Made by a program: the position numbers and the translations under genes
The notes under the pieces: generated by a model
Told to the model about the DNA's origin: nothing
The model's database searches: none
What the model saw: only the letters and a program-made list of their open reading frames with translations
DNA from: Alteromonas_E sp965248545
GTDB lineage: Bacteria; Pseudomonadota; Gammaproteobacteria; Enterobacterales; Alteromonadaceae
Length of the DNA: 64,000 nt
Direction: 5' to 3'
NCBI GenBank assembly: GCA_965248545.1
Contig: OZ252110.1
Span: forward strand, 1,798,001-1,862,000
In this document: in pieces, positions 27,707 through 36,553 of the stretch
Numbering within the stretch: position 1 is the stretch's first letter
How the letters are laid out: each line of letters begins with the position of its first letter

Positions 27707-29326
27707 ATGAACTTTTTATCTCGGCTGTCGATTGCTCAAAAGCTATATTTGATCCCTCTTATCGGCTCACTGCTGTTTGTAATCTACTTAGTGATTACCT
27801 ACAACACGGCGTCGAGCAATGTCGACTTATTGGAAGATGCGAAAGGCGTTCAATTCCCGGCACTACTCGCCTCTCGAGAAGCTTTGGTCAATATGGAGAA
27901 AGTCAAAGAGACACTGAGTGCGGCGGTGACAACAGGTGACGAAGAGTCTCTTGACAGGGCGCAAGAGCTGGCGCAATTGACCCAATCTAAACTCCGCGAA
28001 ATTGGCCAAGTTGATCCTACCTTGCGCGCGGAATCCTCAAATATTTTGTCAGGTTTCGACACATACTATGAAACCGCGTTTGACGTGAGTAAATCAATGG
28101 TAGATGGCACCGCTGATTACTCTAAGCTGGCACAGCAATCAGCTACCATGAATACTGCATTTGACGATACCAAAGCCAAACTAGAACAATTCAGTTCGGA
28201 TCGATTGTCCGCCTTTGAAAATGCTATCAAAGAGAGCAATGAAGAAGCCCAGTCACTTATTACCATCGGCCTGTTTATGGGGGTTGGCACCACGGTATTG
28301 TTATTCGCGACTGCACTACCTATCGTCACATCACTGCGCAGCAGTGTGGTCGATGTGGTTAAATCACTTAAGGATATCGCCCAAGAAGATGGCGACTTAA
28401 CCGTCAGGATTCAAACGAATAACCAAGATGAAATTGGCGATTTGGTTCATTGGTTTAACCAATTCGTGGCCAAGCTACAAAACGTGGTGCGAGAGATTTG
28501 CGAGTCGTCAATGCCACTCGCAAATTTGGCTAGTAAACTAAATGACGTATCAGATCAGACACAACAGACTATTTCTGCACAACAACACTCAGCCTCTGAC
28601 GCAAAGTCTGCAGTTGACAACATGACGGCGAGCGTTACCTCTGTTGCCAGTAGTGCAGCAGAAGCTGCAGAAGCGGCAAGTGAGGCATCCAACGCCGCGG
28701 GCGACGGTCAACGGGTTGTCGATTCTACGGTAAATAGTATTCAAACTCTGGCCAATAGTGTCGAAGAAACAGCTGAAGTGATACGCAAATTAGAAGCCGA
28801 TTCAAATCAAGTTGGTGTCGTCCTTGATGTGATTAAAGGTATTGCCGAACAGACCAACTTGCTGGCTTTAAATGCGGCAATTGAGGCCGCACGAGCGGGC
28901 GAACAAGGCCGTGGATTTGCCGTGGTTGCAGATGAGGTGAGAACACTTGCTTCCAGAACCCAACAATCAACGGAAGAGATTCAAGCAACCATTGAGCAAT
29001 TACAAAATGCTGCTCGGTCCGCGGTAAACGTCATGTCTAAGGGCACTGAACAGGCATCTGTAAGCGTTGAAGAAGCTAATAAAGCGGGGCAGAGTTTAGC
29101 GGCGATCAATGAGACGATTGCGAAGATCACGCAAATGAATGACTTGATTGCGAGCTCAACCGGCGAGCAACAATCCGTTGCTGACAGTATCAGTTCAAAT
29201 GTTGATGAAATTAATAATCGTACGCATGACACTACCAATAGCGCCAGTCAGTTAGGCGAAGTTAGCCAGGAGCTGGCGCTGTTGTCTAAAGAATTTATGC
29301 GCATCATGGCGCAATTTAAATACTAG
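27707..29326 (+). CDS. Methyl-accepting chemotaxis protein
   Basis: This 539-residue chemoreceptor has a membrane helix near residues 12-30, a periplasmic mostly helical ligand domain (about 31-184), a second membrane helix (about 185-207) and a HAMP domain (about 208-262). The cytoplasmic signalling domain includes the conserved hairpin EQTNLLALNAAIEAARAGEQ near residue 380. Alanine- and serine-rich heptads around SDAKSAVDN and SASQLGEV hold probable methylation sites. The ligand is unknown. AGGA precedes the ATG, and an intrinsic terminator follows, so it is a single-gene unit. Confidence 0.95.
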   Translation: MNFLSRLSIAQKLYLIPLIGSLLFVIYLVITYNTASSNVDLLEDAKGVQFPALLASREALVNMEKVKETLSAAVTTGDEESLDRAQELAQLTQSKLREIGQVDPTLRAESSNILSGFDTYYETAFDVSKSMVDGTADYSKLAQQSATMNTAFDDTKAKLEQFSSDRLSAFENAIKESNEEAQSLITIGLFMGVGTTVLLFATALPIVTSLRSSVVDVVKSLKDIAQEDGDLTVRIQTNNQDEIGDLVHWFNQFVAKLQNVVREICESSMPLANLASKLNDVSDQTQQTISAQQHSASDAKSAVDNMTASVTSVASSAAEAAEAASEASNAAGDGQRVVDSTVNSIQTLANSVEETAEVIRKLEADSNQVGVVLDVIKGIAEQTNLLALNAAIEAARAGEQGRGFAVVADEVRTLASRTQQSTEEIQATIEQLQNAARSAVNVMSKGTEQASVSVEEANKAGQSLAAINETIAKITQMNDLIASSTGEQQSVADSISSNVDEINNRTHDTTNSASQLGEVSQELALLSKEFMRIMAQFKY

Positions 29327-29338
29327 ACAAAACCAAGT

Positions 29339-29366
29339 AGGGCGCTAGATAGCGCCCTTCTTTTTT
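29339..29366 (+). terminator. Intrinsic terminator after the chemoreceptor gene
   Basis: AGGGCGCT (29339-29346) pairs with AGCGCCCT (29351-29358) around AGAT, followed by TCTTTTTT. It lies 12 bases after the chemoreceptor stop and 11 bases before the end of the convergent gene at 29377. Confidence 0.88.
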
Positions 29367-29376
29367 ACGTTTAAAA

Positions 29377-30279
29377 TCAAACCTGACGACGTTTGTGGCG
29401 TCGAAACAGCATAAGCGCGACAAGTGCAAAAAGTGCAGGTACAGCAGGCTCACTTACAGATGTTGGTGGCTCGTCGGTTTCAAATGGCGAATAGTTTAAT
29501 TGAGTCGAGCCAGAAAAACTGTTGGCGATTATTTGCCCAGTCAATACACCGCTATTACCGTTTATGGCTGCGTTTGGCGCCAAGATAGAACCGTAAATCC
29601 CACCACCTATTTCAATGTTCTTAGCTTCGTAAAAATTAAATAGAACATTCGAGGATGAATGATTGAACGCATATGCGGCGTCTTTAAATAGCCAGTCTTT
29701 GCTCGAACTCATGGTAAGGCTCTCACCTGCCACGTTAAGCACTACTCTGCTGCCTTGCGCAAGGCCCTTGGTGAGGAAGCCCCATGCGCTATCCAAAATT
29801 TGCTGATTAACGTCAACAAACAGCGTGTTGTTGACCAAGTTCCCAGACAAGTTCAGAGCACCCCATTTCAACTCTAAGTTGCCCGATTGCATTTGGCTCA
29901 ATTCAGTCGACAGTTGTTGAAAGTAGCCTTGATCAAAGTTGCGCTGGTCACTTGTGGTTCTGACGGGTGCCGCCGAGGAAACCATCGAACTGCCGCCAAT
30001 AGAAGCTAAACCAACAATATCGCCACCGACTTGCGTTAAGTCACCGCCAACGGTAAGGGCCAATGAGTTCCAATCATTCAAACCCGCGACAGTGTAACTG
30101 CTGAAAGTTGCATCGCCGCCCACAAACAATCTGCCCTGACTATCAGAGTTAAAACCGGCGTAATCAGCAAAGACATAAGCATTAGCATCACCCATATCAT
30201 CAAATACGATTGGTGTGGCAGTAGCACTAACAGACAATACACTCGCGATGAGCATCCAGAATTTAAATGACCGTTTCAA
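29377..30279 (-). CDS. Choice-of-anchor A family exported protein with PEP-CTERM-like tail
   Basis: The 300-residue protein has a signal peptide (MKRSFKFWMLIASVLSVSATA) and a long beta-rich body with GRLFVGGDATFSSYTVAG, LALTVGGDLTQVGGDIVG and GSILAPNAAINGNSGVLTGQIIANSFSG. These are the features of the choice-of-anchor A domain. The last 28 residues consist of SVSEPAVPALF, a hydrophobic segment and RRHKRRQV. This is the layout of a PEP-CTERM sorting signal, but with Ser-Glu-Pro in place of Pro-Glu-Pro. If genuine, an exosortase elsewhere in the genome would process it for surface display or biofilm matrix. No exosortase is in this window. Confidence 0.82.
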   Translation of the reverse strand: MKRSFKFWMLIASVLSVSATATPIVFDDMGDANAYVFADYAGFNSDSQGRLFVGGDATFSSYTVAGLNDWNSLALTVGGDLTQVGGDIVGLASIGGSSMVSSAAPVRTTSDQRNFDQGYFQQLSTELSQMQSGNLELKWGALNLSGNLVNNTLFVDVNQQILDSAWGFLTKGLAQGSRVVLNVAGESLTMSSSKDWLFKDAAYAFNHSSSNVLFNFYEAKNIEIGGGIYGSILAPNAAINGNSGVLTGQIIANSFSGSTQLNYSPFETDEPPTSVSEPAVPALFALVALMLFRRHKRRQV

Positions 30280-30412
30280 CTCAGGTTTCCTCTTCAGTTG
30301 GGGCGGCGAAGTTTACTGGTAAGAGGAGTGGAGTGATAGTGCAATTTACGCCAACTACGGAAATTATGCGTATTCAGTAGCTGACGTATCAATGACTCTC
30401 GAAGGACAACGG

Positions 30413-31144
30413 CTAAGCTTGTTTAGGAGCGGTATAGATTTGTTCAGCGCGGTTGAACAACACCCATGAGGTCAAAATATATTTGTCATTGGAGATCGGC
30501 ATACAGCCTCGATGCGTGTGCGTATAGAAAGCCGGTGCGATTACCATACGACCCTTTTTAGGTTGTACGGTTTGTTGTTGATAGACAAAATCTGTTGTAC
30601 CGCCTTCTTCCACATCATTCAGGTAATACATAAACAACATTTGTCGATGTAACGCTTCGTTGTGGCCAACCTGCGGGTAAACTTCCGAATGCCAGTACGG
30701 GTAACCTCCATCTTGGGCTTCGTAATGCTGGGCATTAACTTCACCGATCCTGAACAGGTAATTGACTAAGTTACGCAGATTAGGGCGGCCTACCTCGACA
30801 TAGTTGTCATCGGTTAAACGTACAGGCTGTCTGCTCTCCGGATGCGCAACGGTTAGACCTATAGGGCCAATTAACGCGAAGTGATATTTGTCCACATAGC
30901 GCAAAAGATGCTCACCAGTGATTTGCATCATTTGTTGGAACAGTTCAGCGAATTCCGGATGTTGACTGAAGGATACGTCGGTGCTTTTCTTGCGTTCAGG
31001 GTCGACTCCGCCACCTGTTTGGCCTGGTGTTTTGTTCGGGCTGTTGTTGAAAGCTTCGATAATCTTGTCACATAGTTCGGCAGGAAGTGCGTCGTCTATG
31101 ACTTCGATAAAGTTCGGGTTGGCGGGCAATGCTTCATTGGGCAT
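30413..31144 (-). CDS. 2-oxoglutarate/Fe(II)-dependent oxygenase
   Basis: The 243-residue protein has a jelly-roll core with iron ligands in YWHSEVYP (H152 and E154, an HxE form of the usual HxD) and a distal histidine in YTHTHRG (H209 or H211). DKYILTSWVLF (near 220-230) carries the 2-oxoglutarate-binding basic residue. The pattern resembles prolyl 4-hydroxylase-type enzymes. The substrate is unknown. Its start overlaps the end of the thioesterase gene by 11 bases, so the two are translated together, but no pathway connects them that I can name. Confidence 0.85.
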   Translation of the reverse strand: MPNEALPANPNFIEVIDDALPAELCDKIIEAFNNSPNKTPGQTGGGVDPERKKSTDVSFSQHPEFAELFQQMMQITGEHLLRYVDKYHFALIGPIGLTVAHPESRQPVRLTDDNYVEVGRPNLRNLVNYLFRIGEVNAQHYEAQDGGYPYWHSEVYPQVGHNEALHRQMLFMYYLNDVEEGGTTDFVYQQQTVQPKKGRMVIAPAFYTHTHRGCMPISNDKYILTSWVLFNRAEQIYTAPKQA

Positions 31145-31541
31145 CAGTAGCGTCCTTTATATGTTGTTCTAATTGTTGTTTTAATTCGCCTTCAATGGGC
31201 TTTGATGCTTGTTGCACATAATCGAAATGCACCATGGTGGTAGTGCCAGATGCGCAGCACTGGTCGTTTTGCCAGACTTCTTGGTAAACGTCAAACGAAC
31301 TGCGTCCTAACCGGCTAATCCAGGTGCGTATTGTGACCTGATGGCCGTAGTAAAGCTGTTTGAGAAAGTCGACTTTGTAACTCGCTAGAATCAATGGCCA
31401 ATTGTTCAGATCCAGAGTTGGTGTGAACATTCTGAAAATCGGCTCACGCGCAGTTTCAAACCAACCGACCACTACGGTGTTACTGACATGTTGCAGGGCG
31501 TCGGTCTCGTAGAACCTGACATTAAACAGTTCTGTTAGCAT
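31134..31541 (-). CDS. Acyl-CoA thioesterase, 4-hydroxybenzoyl-CoA thioesterase fold
   Basis: This 135-residue hot-dog-fold protein has the YbgC-type motif YETDALQHVSNTVVVGWFETARE (D14 as probable catalytic acid, H18), followed by RTWISRLGRSSFDVYQEVW. Such enzymes hydrolyse short- or medium-chain acyl-CoA. It is ten bases from the uvrA stop on the same strand and overlaps the oxygenase gene, so all three may be on one transcript, although the functions look unrelated. Confidence 0.87.
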   Translation of the reverse strand: MLTELFNVRFYETDALQHVSNTVVVGWFETAREPIFRMFTPTLDLNNWPLILASYKVDFLKQLYYGHQVTIRTWISRLGRSSFDVYQEVWQNDQCCASGTTTMVHFDYVQQASKPIEGELKQQLEQHIKDATDAQ

Positions 31542-31551
31542 AGTGATTACC

Positions 31552-34380
31552 TTAGCGATTCAATAGCGGTTTTAAGAAGTAACCGGTGTGTGACTCTGGC
31601 TCTTCGCATATGGATTCTGGAGTCCCTTCAGCGATTATGTTGCCGCCCCCTGATCCTCCTTCAGGGCCTAGATCGACGATCCAGTCGGCAGTCTTTATGA
31701 CGTCCAAATTGTGTTCAATCACGACAACCGTATTGCCATGATCACGCAGTCTGTGCAGTACCGTTAGCAACTGGCGAATATCGTGGAAATGCAGCCCCGT
31801 GGTTGGTTCGTCAAGGATGTACAGTGTTTGACCGGTGTCGCGCTTAGAAAGCTCTCGCGCTAGTTTTACCCGCTGGGCTTCACCACCAGACAAAGTGGTC
31901 GCGGCCTGCCCTAAGCGAATGTACGACAAACCGACATCCATTAGGGTTTGCAGTTTGCGTGAAATGGATGGGATTGCATCGAAAAACTCTCGTGCGTCTT
32001 CCACGGTCATTTCTAAAACTTCGTGAATATTCTTGTTCTTATACCTTATTTCAAGTGTTTCACGGTTGTACCGTTTGCCCTTACACACATCACAGGGTAC
32101 GTATACATCAGGTAAGAAATGCATTTCTACTTTGATTACACCATCACCTTGGCAGGCCTCGCATCGACCGCCTTTAACGTTAAAGCTAAAGCGGCCGACT
32201 TTATATCCGCGCGAGCGGGCTTCTTGTGTGCCAGCAAACAGCTCGCGAATTGGCGTAAATATGCCCGCGTATGTTGCTGGATTTGAGCGGGGAGTGCGGC
32301 CGATGGGGCTTTGATCGATATCGACAACTTTGTCGAGGTGTTCCATACCGCTTATCGATTGGTAGGGCGCTGGCTCGCCGGTTGTTGCACCATTTAACTC
32401 TCGATGTGCAATACGGTAAAACGTATCGTTGATCAGAGTTGATTTCCCAGAACCTGAAACCCCAGTGATACATGTCATTAAACCGACGGGAACGGACAGG
32501 TTTACCTCTTTTAGGTTGTTGCCTGTAGCACCGGTCAGTTCGATCATTTTGTCTGGATTAGGGGTGCCTCGGGTCTCTGGAACGTCGATTTTTTCGCGCC
32601 CACTGAGATAAGCACCGGTTAATGAAGCGTCAGACGCAACGATATCCTCGAGTTTACCCTGGGCAATGATTTGCCCGCCGTGAACACCCGCTCCGGGACC
32701 AATGTCGACGATGTAATCAGCCTCTCGCACAGCGTCTTCATCGTGTTCTACCACAATGACGGTATTACCTAAATCCCGCAGGTGAGTGAGGGTTTTTAGC
32801 AAGCGTTCATTGTCGCGCTGATGCAACCCAATTGACGGTTCATCCAATACATACATGACGCCAACAAGGCCAGCACCAATTTGACTGGCGAGTCGAATAC
32901 GTTGGGCTTCGCCGCCCGATAGGGTATCTGCGCTGCGAGACATGGTCAGATAGTTCAACCCAACATTGACTAGAAAGCCAAGTCGATCTTGGATTTCTTT
33001 GAGAATTTTTTCCGCAATTTGCGCTCGTTGGCCAGTTAACGAAAGGTTGTCAAAGAACTCATAGGCCTCGGCAATTGACATGTCCGTCACGGTCGGCAGT
33101 GTCGTATCATTGATAAACACATTGCGAGCCTCGAGGCGAAGTCGCGACCCGCCGCAACTACCGCATGGCTGGTGGCTCAAATACTTAGCTAATTCCTCGC
33201 GCACCGCATTGGATTCGGTTTCGCGATAGCGGCGCTCCATATTTGGAATAATCCCTTCAAATGGATGGTTGCGCTCCATCACATCACCGCGGTCGTTGAT
33301 ATATTTAAACTTAAGTGACTTACCTTTACTGCCCTGTAAAACCACGTCTTGGGCTTTTTGCGGCAATTCTTCAAATGGTACAGACAAGTCAAAATCGTAG
33401 TGATCGGCAACCGCTTGAAGCATTTGGAAGTAATAGTAACTGCGCTTATCCCAGCCTCTTATTGCGCCGCCCGATAAACTCAACTCAGGATTACTCACTA
33501 CCCTTGCTGGGTCGAAAAATTGACGAGTTCCCAGGCCATCACACGTTGGGCATGCGCCAGCCGGGTTGTTGAACGAAAACATTCTCGGTTCGAGCTCCGC
33601 AATGCTGTAGCCACAGTGCGGGCATGCAAAATTCGCCGAAAATACAATTTCTTCGGCTTCTGGATCGTCCATGTAGGCGACTTTGGCATTGCCCGCTGAT
33701 AGGTTGAGTGCAGTCTCAAACGATTCGGCAAGGCGCAATTGCAGGTCAGGTCGAACCTTGAAGCGGTCGACGACGACTTCAATGGTGTGTTTTTTATGCA
33801 AGTCGAGTGGTGGTGGGTCGGAAAGGTCACAGACCTCGCCGTCGATTCTGGCCCGAATAAAGCCCTGAGCAGCAAGACCTTCCAAGGTTTTGAGGTGTTC
33901 CCCTTTTCGGTCTCTAACCACAGGGGCAAGGAGCATCAGCTTACTGCCCTCTGGTAATGCGAGCACCCGGTCGACCATTTGGCTAACAGTTTGCGCGTTA
34001 AGTGGCACGTGATGGTCAGGACAACGTGGCTCGCCAACCCGCGCGTACAGCAGACGCAAATAGTCGTAAATTTCGGTAATCGTACCGACCGTTGAGCGAG
34101 GGTTGTGCGACGTTGACTTTTGTTCAATCGATATTGCCGGTGAAAGACCTTCTATGTGGTCCACATCGGGCTTTTCCATCATCGATAAAAACTGGCGAGC
34201 ATAGGCCGACAGTGATTCTACATAGCGACGTTGCCCCTCTGCGTACAGGGTGTCAAACGCTAATGATGATTTACCTGAGCCTGACAACCCTGTAATAACG
34301 ATGAGTTGGTCACGAGGTAAGGTCAGATTGATGTTTTTCAGATTGTGGGTACGGGCCCCGCGAACTTCAATTTTGTCCAT
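31552..34380 (-). CDS. uvrA: Excinuclease ABC subunit A
   Basis: UvrA is the damage-recognition ATPase of nucleotide excision repair. I start it at ATG 34380 (MDKIEVRGARTHNLKNI), giving 942 residues, close to the 940 of E. coli; the frame stays open for 31 more codons upstream but those have no family resemblance. It has two Walker A loops (GLSGSGKSSLAF and GVSGSGKSTL), two ABC signatures (LSGGEAQR), and zinc-finger pairs CPHC/CPTC and CEAC/CDVC. It is divergent from the YajR-type gene and ssb; a 15-bp palindrome lies just upstream (34407-34421). Confidence 0.97.
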   Translation of the reverse strand: MDKIEVRGARTHNLKNINLTLPRDQLIVITGLSGSGKSSLAFDTLYAEGQRRYVESLSAYARQFLSMMEKPDVDHIEGLSPAISIEQKSTSHNPRSTVGTITEIYDYLRLLYARVGEPRCPDHHVPLNAQTVSQMVDRVLALPEGSKLMLLAPVVRDRKGEHLKTLEGLAAQGFIRARIDGEVCDLSDPPPLDLHKKHTIEVVVDRFKVRPDLQLRLAESFETALNLSAGNAKVAYMDDPEAEEIVFSANFACPHCGYSIAELEPRMFSFNNPAGACPTCDGLGTRQFFDPARVVSNPELSLSGGAIRGWDKRSYYYFQMLQAVADHYDFDLSVPFEELPQKAQDVVLQGSKGKSLKFKYINDRGDVMERNHPFEGIIPNMERRYRETESNAVREELAKYLSHQPCGSCGGSRLRLEARNVFINDTTLPTVTDMSIAEAYEFFDNLSLTGQRAQIAEKILKEIQDRLGFLVNVGLNYLTMSRSADTLSGGEAQRIRLASQIGAGLVGVMYVLDEPSIGLHQRDNERLLKTLTHLRDLGNTVIVVEHDEDAVREADYIVDIGPGAGVHGGQIIAQGKLEDIVASDASLTGAYLSGREKIDVPETRGTPNPDKMIELTGATGNNLKEVNLSVPVGLMTCITGVSGSGKSTLINDTFYRIAHRELNGATTGEPAPYQSISGMEHLDKVVDIDQSPIGRTPRSNPATYAGIFTPIRELFAGTQEARSRGYKVGRFSFNVKGGRCEACQGDGVIKVEMHFLPDVYVPCDVCKGKRYNRETLEIRYKNKNIHEVLEMTVEDAREFFDAIPSISRKLQTLMDVGLSYIRLGQAATTLSGGEAQRVKLARELSKRDTGQTLYILDEPTTGLHFHDIRQLLTVLHRLRDHGNTVVVIEHNLDVIKTADWIVDLGPEGGSGGGNIIAEGTPESICEEPESHTGYFLKPLLNR

Positions 34381-34406
34381 GTCGACACTGCAAAAATGAA
34401 AACCAC

Positions 34407-34421
34407 CAGTATGCCATACTG
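34407..34421. promoter_or_regulatory. Perfect 15-bp palindrome between uvrA and the divergent transporter/ssb genes
   Basis: CAGTATG-C-CATACTG is an exact inverted repeat 27 bases upstream of the uvrA start. It is not a standard LexA box (CTG-N10-CAG), because the outer triplets are reversed, but its position is where the SOS operator of uvrA lies in enterics. It could be an operator for LexA in a variant form or for another dimeric regulator. Confidence 0.4.
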
Positions 34422-34519
34422 ATGCAAGAAAATATCGCTTGTTTACGAATTGAATGTCATCCGGATCATTCATTTGTGTTACACTTCGCCGCCGTTATTG
34501 AGTCCTAAAGTAATTAGAG

Positions 34520-35878
34520 TTGAACGCCGCTGAATTCCGCGCAGCATTTTCATTGGCTGCAGTCTACATGTCCCGAATGCTTGGCCTGTTTATGGTCATG
34601 CCTGTATTAGCTATTGGGGCGACCCACTTTGACGACTATTCGCCGCTAATGTTGGGTATCGCGATTGGTGGGTATGGGTTGACGCAAGCGGCATTGCAAA
34701 TTCCGATGGGACTGCTGTCCGACAAATTTGGTCGAAAACCCATTATCCTGTGTGGTTTATTGTTGTTCGCGCTTGGCAGTGTCATTGCGGCACAAGCCGA
34801 TTCTATGATGTGGATTGTGATTGGGCGGATTCTACAGGGCATGGGGGCTATTGCCGGTGCAGTCATGGCGCTTGCCGCTGACAGCTCGCGAGCAGATCAA
34901 CGCACTAAAGTCATGGCGATTATCGGCATTAGCATTGGCCTATCATTCTACATTGCGATCATCATCGGCCCCATTATCGCTGCGAGTCAAGGGCTGGGTG
35001 GTGTTTTTTGGGCAACGGCAAGCATGGCTGTTGTTGCTATGCTACTTGTCGCGTTTGTCGTGCCAACCCCAGCGATTGTGGCCGCGAGTGATGAAACCCT
35101 GCCGCAATTGACGCAGTTGCGTCATTTGTTCACCGACCGGCAATTAACGCGATTGAACCTCAGTGTTGGCTTATTACACATGATGATTACCATCGTATTC
35201 GTGTCGATTCCAACAACACTCGTAAACTTGGCCCTGCCACTGGCCGACCATTATCTTCTGTATGCGCCCGTCTTCGGCGCCGCCATAGTACTACTGGGGA
35301 TTATAATGCAGGTCGCGAAGCGGGTTAAAACCGGTGTCGGTTTACAGCTCGGGGTTTTGTTTATGTTGGTCTCTTTCCTGGGAATGGGCTACGCCAATCA
35401 AACCCTGAGTTTGATGGTGATATGGTTGATTCTGTTTTTTGCGGGATTTAGCTTTTTGGAGGCACGGTTACCGGCATTGGTTTCTGTGATAGCACCTGCC
35501 GGAGCGCGTGGTTCGGCAATGGGCATCTATGCAAGCTTTCAATTTTTTGGCGCGTTTCTCGGCGGCTTAACTTCTGGCATAGTGATCAGTTGGTTTGATA
35601 CCGCAACCCTGTATGCTGCACTCGTGATAATCTGCTTGTTGTGGTTAGGACTATTTTTGCGTTTTCATCATGGTCAATCGCAATTAAAACGCGTTACACT
35701 TAGCTTACAATCATCGAGGGTCAGTGCCGATAGCATTAAGCAAGCACTGCAGCAGTTTCAAGGTGTAATCGAGGTAAAGCCCATGCTAGAAAGCAGGGTT
35801 GTGTATTTGAAAGTTGATCGTGTATTCGATTCACAAGCGGCACAAACAGCGCTTACGCATTTAACAGTAGGAGAATAA
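34520..35878 (+). CDS. Major facilitator superfamily transporter with C-terminal YAM domain (YajR-like)
   Basis: Twelve membrane helices span about residues 8-395, with the MFS signature GLLSDKFGRKP between helices 2 and 3 and GRILQGMGAIAGAVMAL. A ferredoxin-like cytoplasmic tail (about 395-452, VSADSIKQALQQFQGVIEVKP...VVYLKVD) matches the YAM domain of E. coli YajR. The start must be TTG at 34520: a stop lies three codons upstream, and residues after the TTG already align with the YajR N-terminus. The substrate is unknown. The gene lies four bases before ssb and probably shares its transcript. Confidence 0.88.
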   Translation: MNAAEFRAAFSLAAVYMSRMLGLFMVMPVLAIGATHFDDYSPLMLGIAIGGYGLTQAALQIPMGLLSDKFGRKPIILCGLLLFALGSVIAAQADSMMWIVIGRILQGMGAIAGAVMALAADSSRADQRTKVMAIIGISIGLSFYIAIIIGPIIAASQGLGGVFWATASMAVVAMLLVAFVVPTPAIVAASDETLPQLTQLRHLFTDRQLTRLNLSVGLLHMMITIVFVSIPTTLVNLALPLADHYLLYAPVFGAAIVLLGIIMQVAKRVKTGVGLQLGVLFMLVSFLGMGYANQTLSLMVIWLILFFAGFSFLEARLPALVSVIAPAGARGSAMGIYASFQFFGAFLGGLTSGIVISWFDTATLYAALVIICLLWLGLFLRFHHGQSQLKRVTLSLQSSRVSADSIKQALQQFQGVIEVKPMLESRVVYLKVDRVFDSQAAQTALTHLTVGE

Positions 35879-35882
35879 CTGA

Positions 35883-36431
35883 ATGGCCAGTAGAGGCGTA
35901 AATAAAGTCATTTTAGTCGGTAACTTAGGTAATGATCCTGAAGTCCGCTATATGCCCAATGGTAATGCGGTCGCTAACTTAAGTATCGCTACCAGTGAGA
36001 GTTGGAAAGATCAGCAAGGCAACATGCAAGAGCGCACCGAATGGCACCGTGTAACTATGTATCGTCGCTTGGCCGAGATTGCCGGTGAGTATTTGAAAAA
36101 AGGTTCTCAAATCTATTTAGAGGGCAAGCTTCAAACGCGTAAATGGCAAGACCAACAAGGCCAAGACCGTTACACTACTGAAATCATTGCTGACCAAATG
36201 CAAATGCTTGGTGGCCGCAACGAAGGTGGCATGGGTGGTCAAGGTGGTGGTTATCAACAACGTCCGCAAAATCAGAATCAAAACATGGGCGGACAGCAGC
36301 AAGGTGGTTATCAGCAACAAGCACCACAAAACAACCAGCGCCCGGCGCAGAATCAAAACCAAAATCAAGGCAACCAGCCACCACCGATGGCAGAGCCAGA
36401 CTTTGATTTCGATGACGACATTCCGTTCTAA
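35883..36431 (+). CDS. ssb: Single-stranded DNA-binding protein
   Basis: The 182 residues have an N-terminal OB fold (ASRGVNKVILVGNLGNDPEVRYMPNG..., about 1-112) and a long glycine, glutamine and asparagine-rich linker. The acidic tip DFDDDIPF recruits repair and replication partners. GGAGAA precedes the ATG. It is fused into a short operon behind the YajR-type transporter, an arrangement different from the directly divergent uvrA-ssb of E. coli, and is followed by a strong terminator. Confidence 0.97.
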   Translation: MASRGVNKVILVGNLGNDPEVRYMPNGNAVANLSIATSESWKDQQGNMQERTEWHRVTMYRRLAEIAGEYLKKGSQIYLEGKLQTRKWQDQQGQDRYTTEIIADQMQMLGGRNEGGMGGQGGGYQQRPQNQNQNMGGQQQGGYQQQAPQNNQRPAQNQNQNQGNQPPPMAEPDFDFDDDIPF

Positions 36432-36463
36432 GTCACATCGCAAACAAAACCGATATTTGTTCT

Positions 36464-36491
36464 AAAAAAGCCCTTGTATAAGGGCTTTTTT
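36464..36491 (+). terminator. Intrinsic terminator after ssb
   Basis: AAAAAAGCCCTT (36464-36475) pairs with AAGGGCTTTTTT (36480-36491) around GTAT. The left A-run and right T-run make it potentially bidirectional. It is 32 bases after the ssb stop. Confidence 0.92.
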
Positions 36492-36553
36492 GTGAACTAT
36501 CCGTTCTAGATTGCGTACCTAGGATACATATGCTCAGGATTTATGGAGATAAA

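Noticed and set aside
34381..34473. N-terminal extension of uvrA to 34473
   Set aside because: The extra 31 residues have no match to the UvrA start; MDKIEVRGARTHNLKNI at 34380 gives the normal length.
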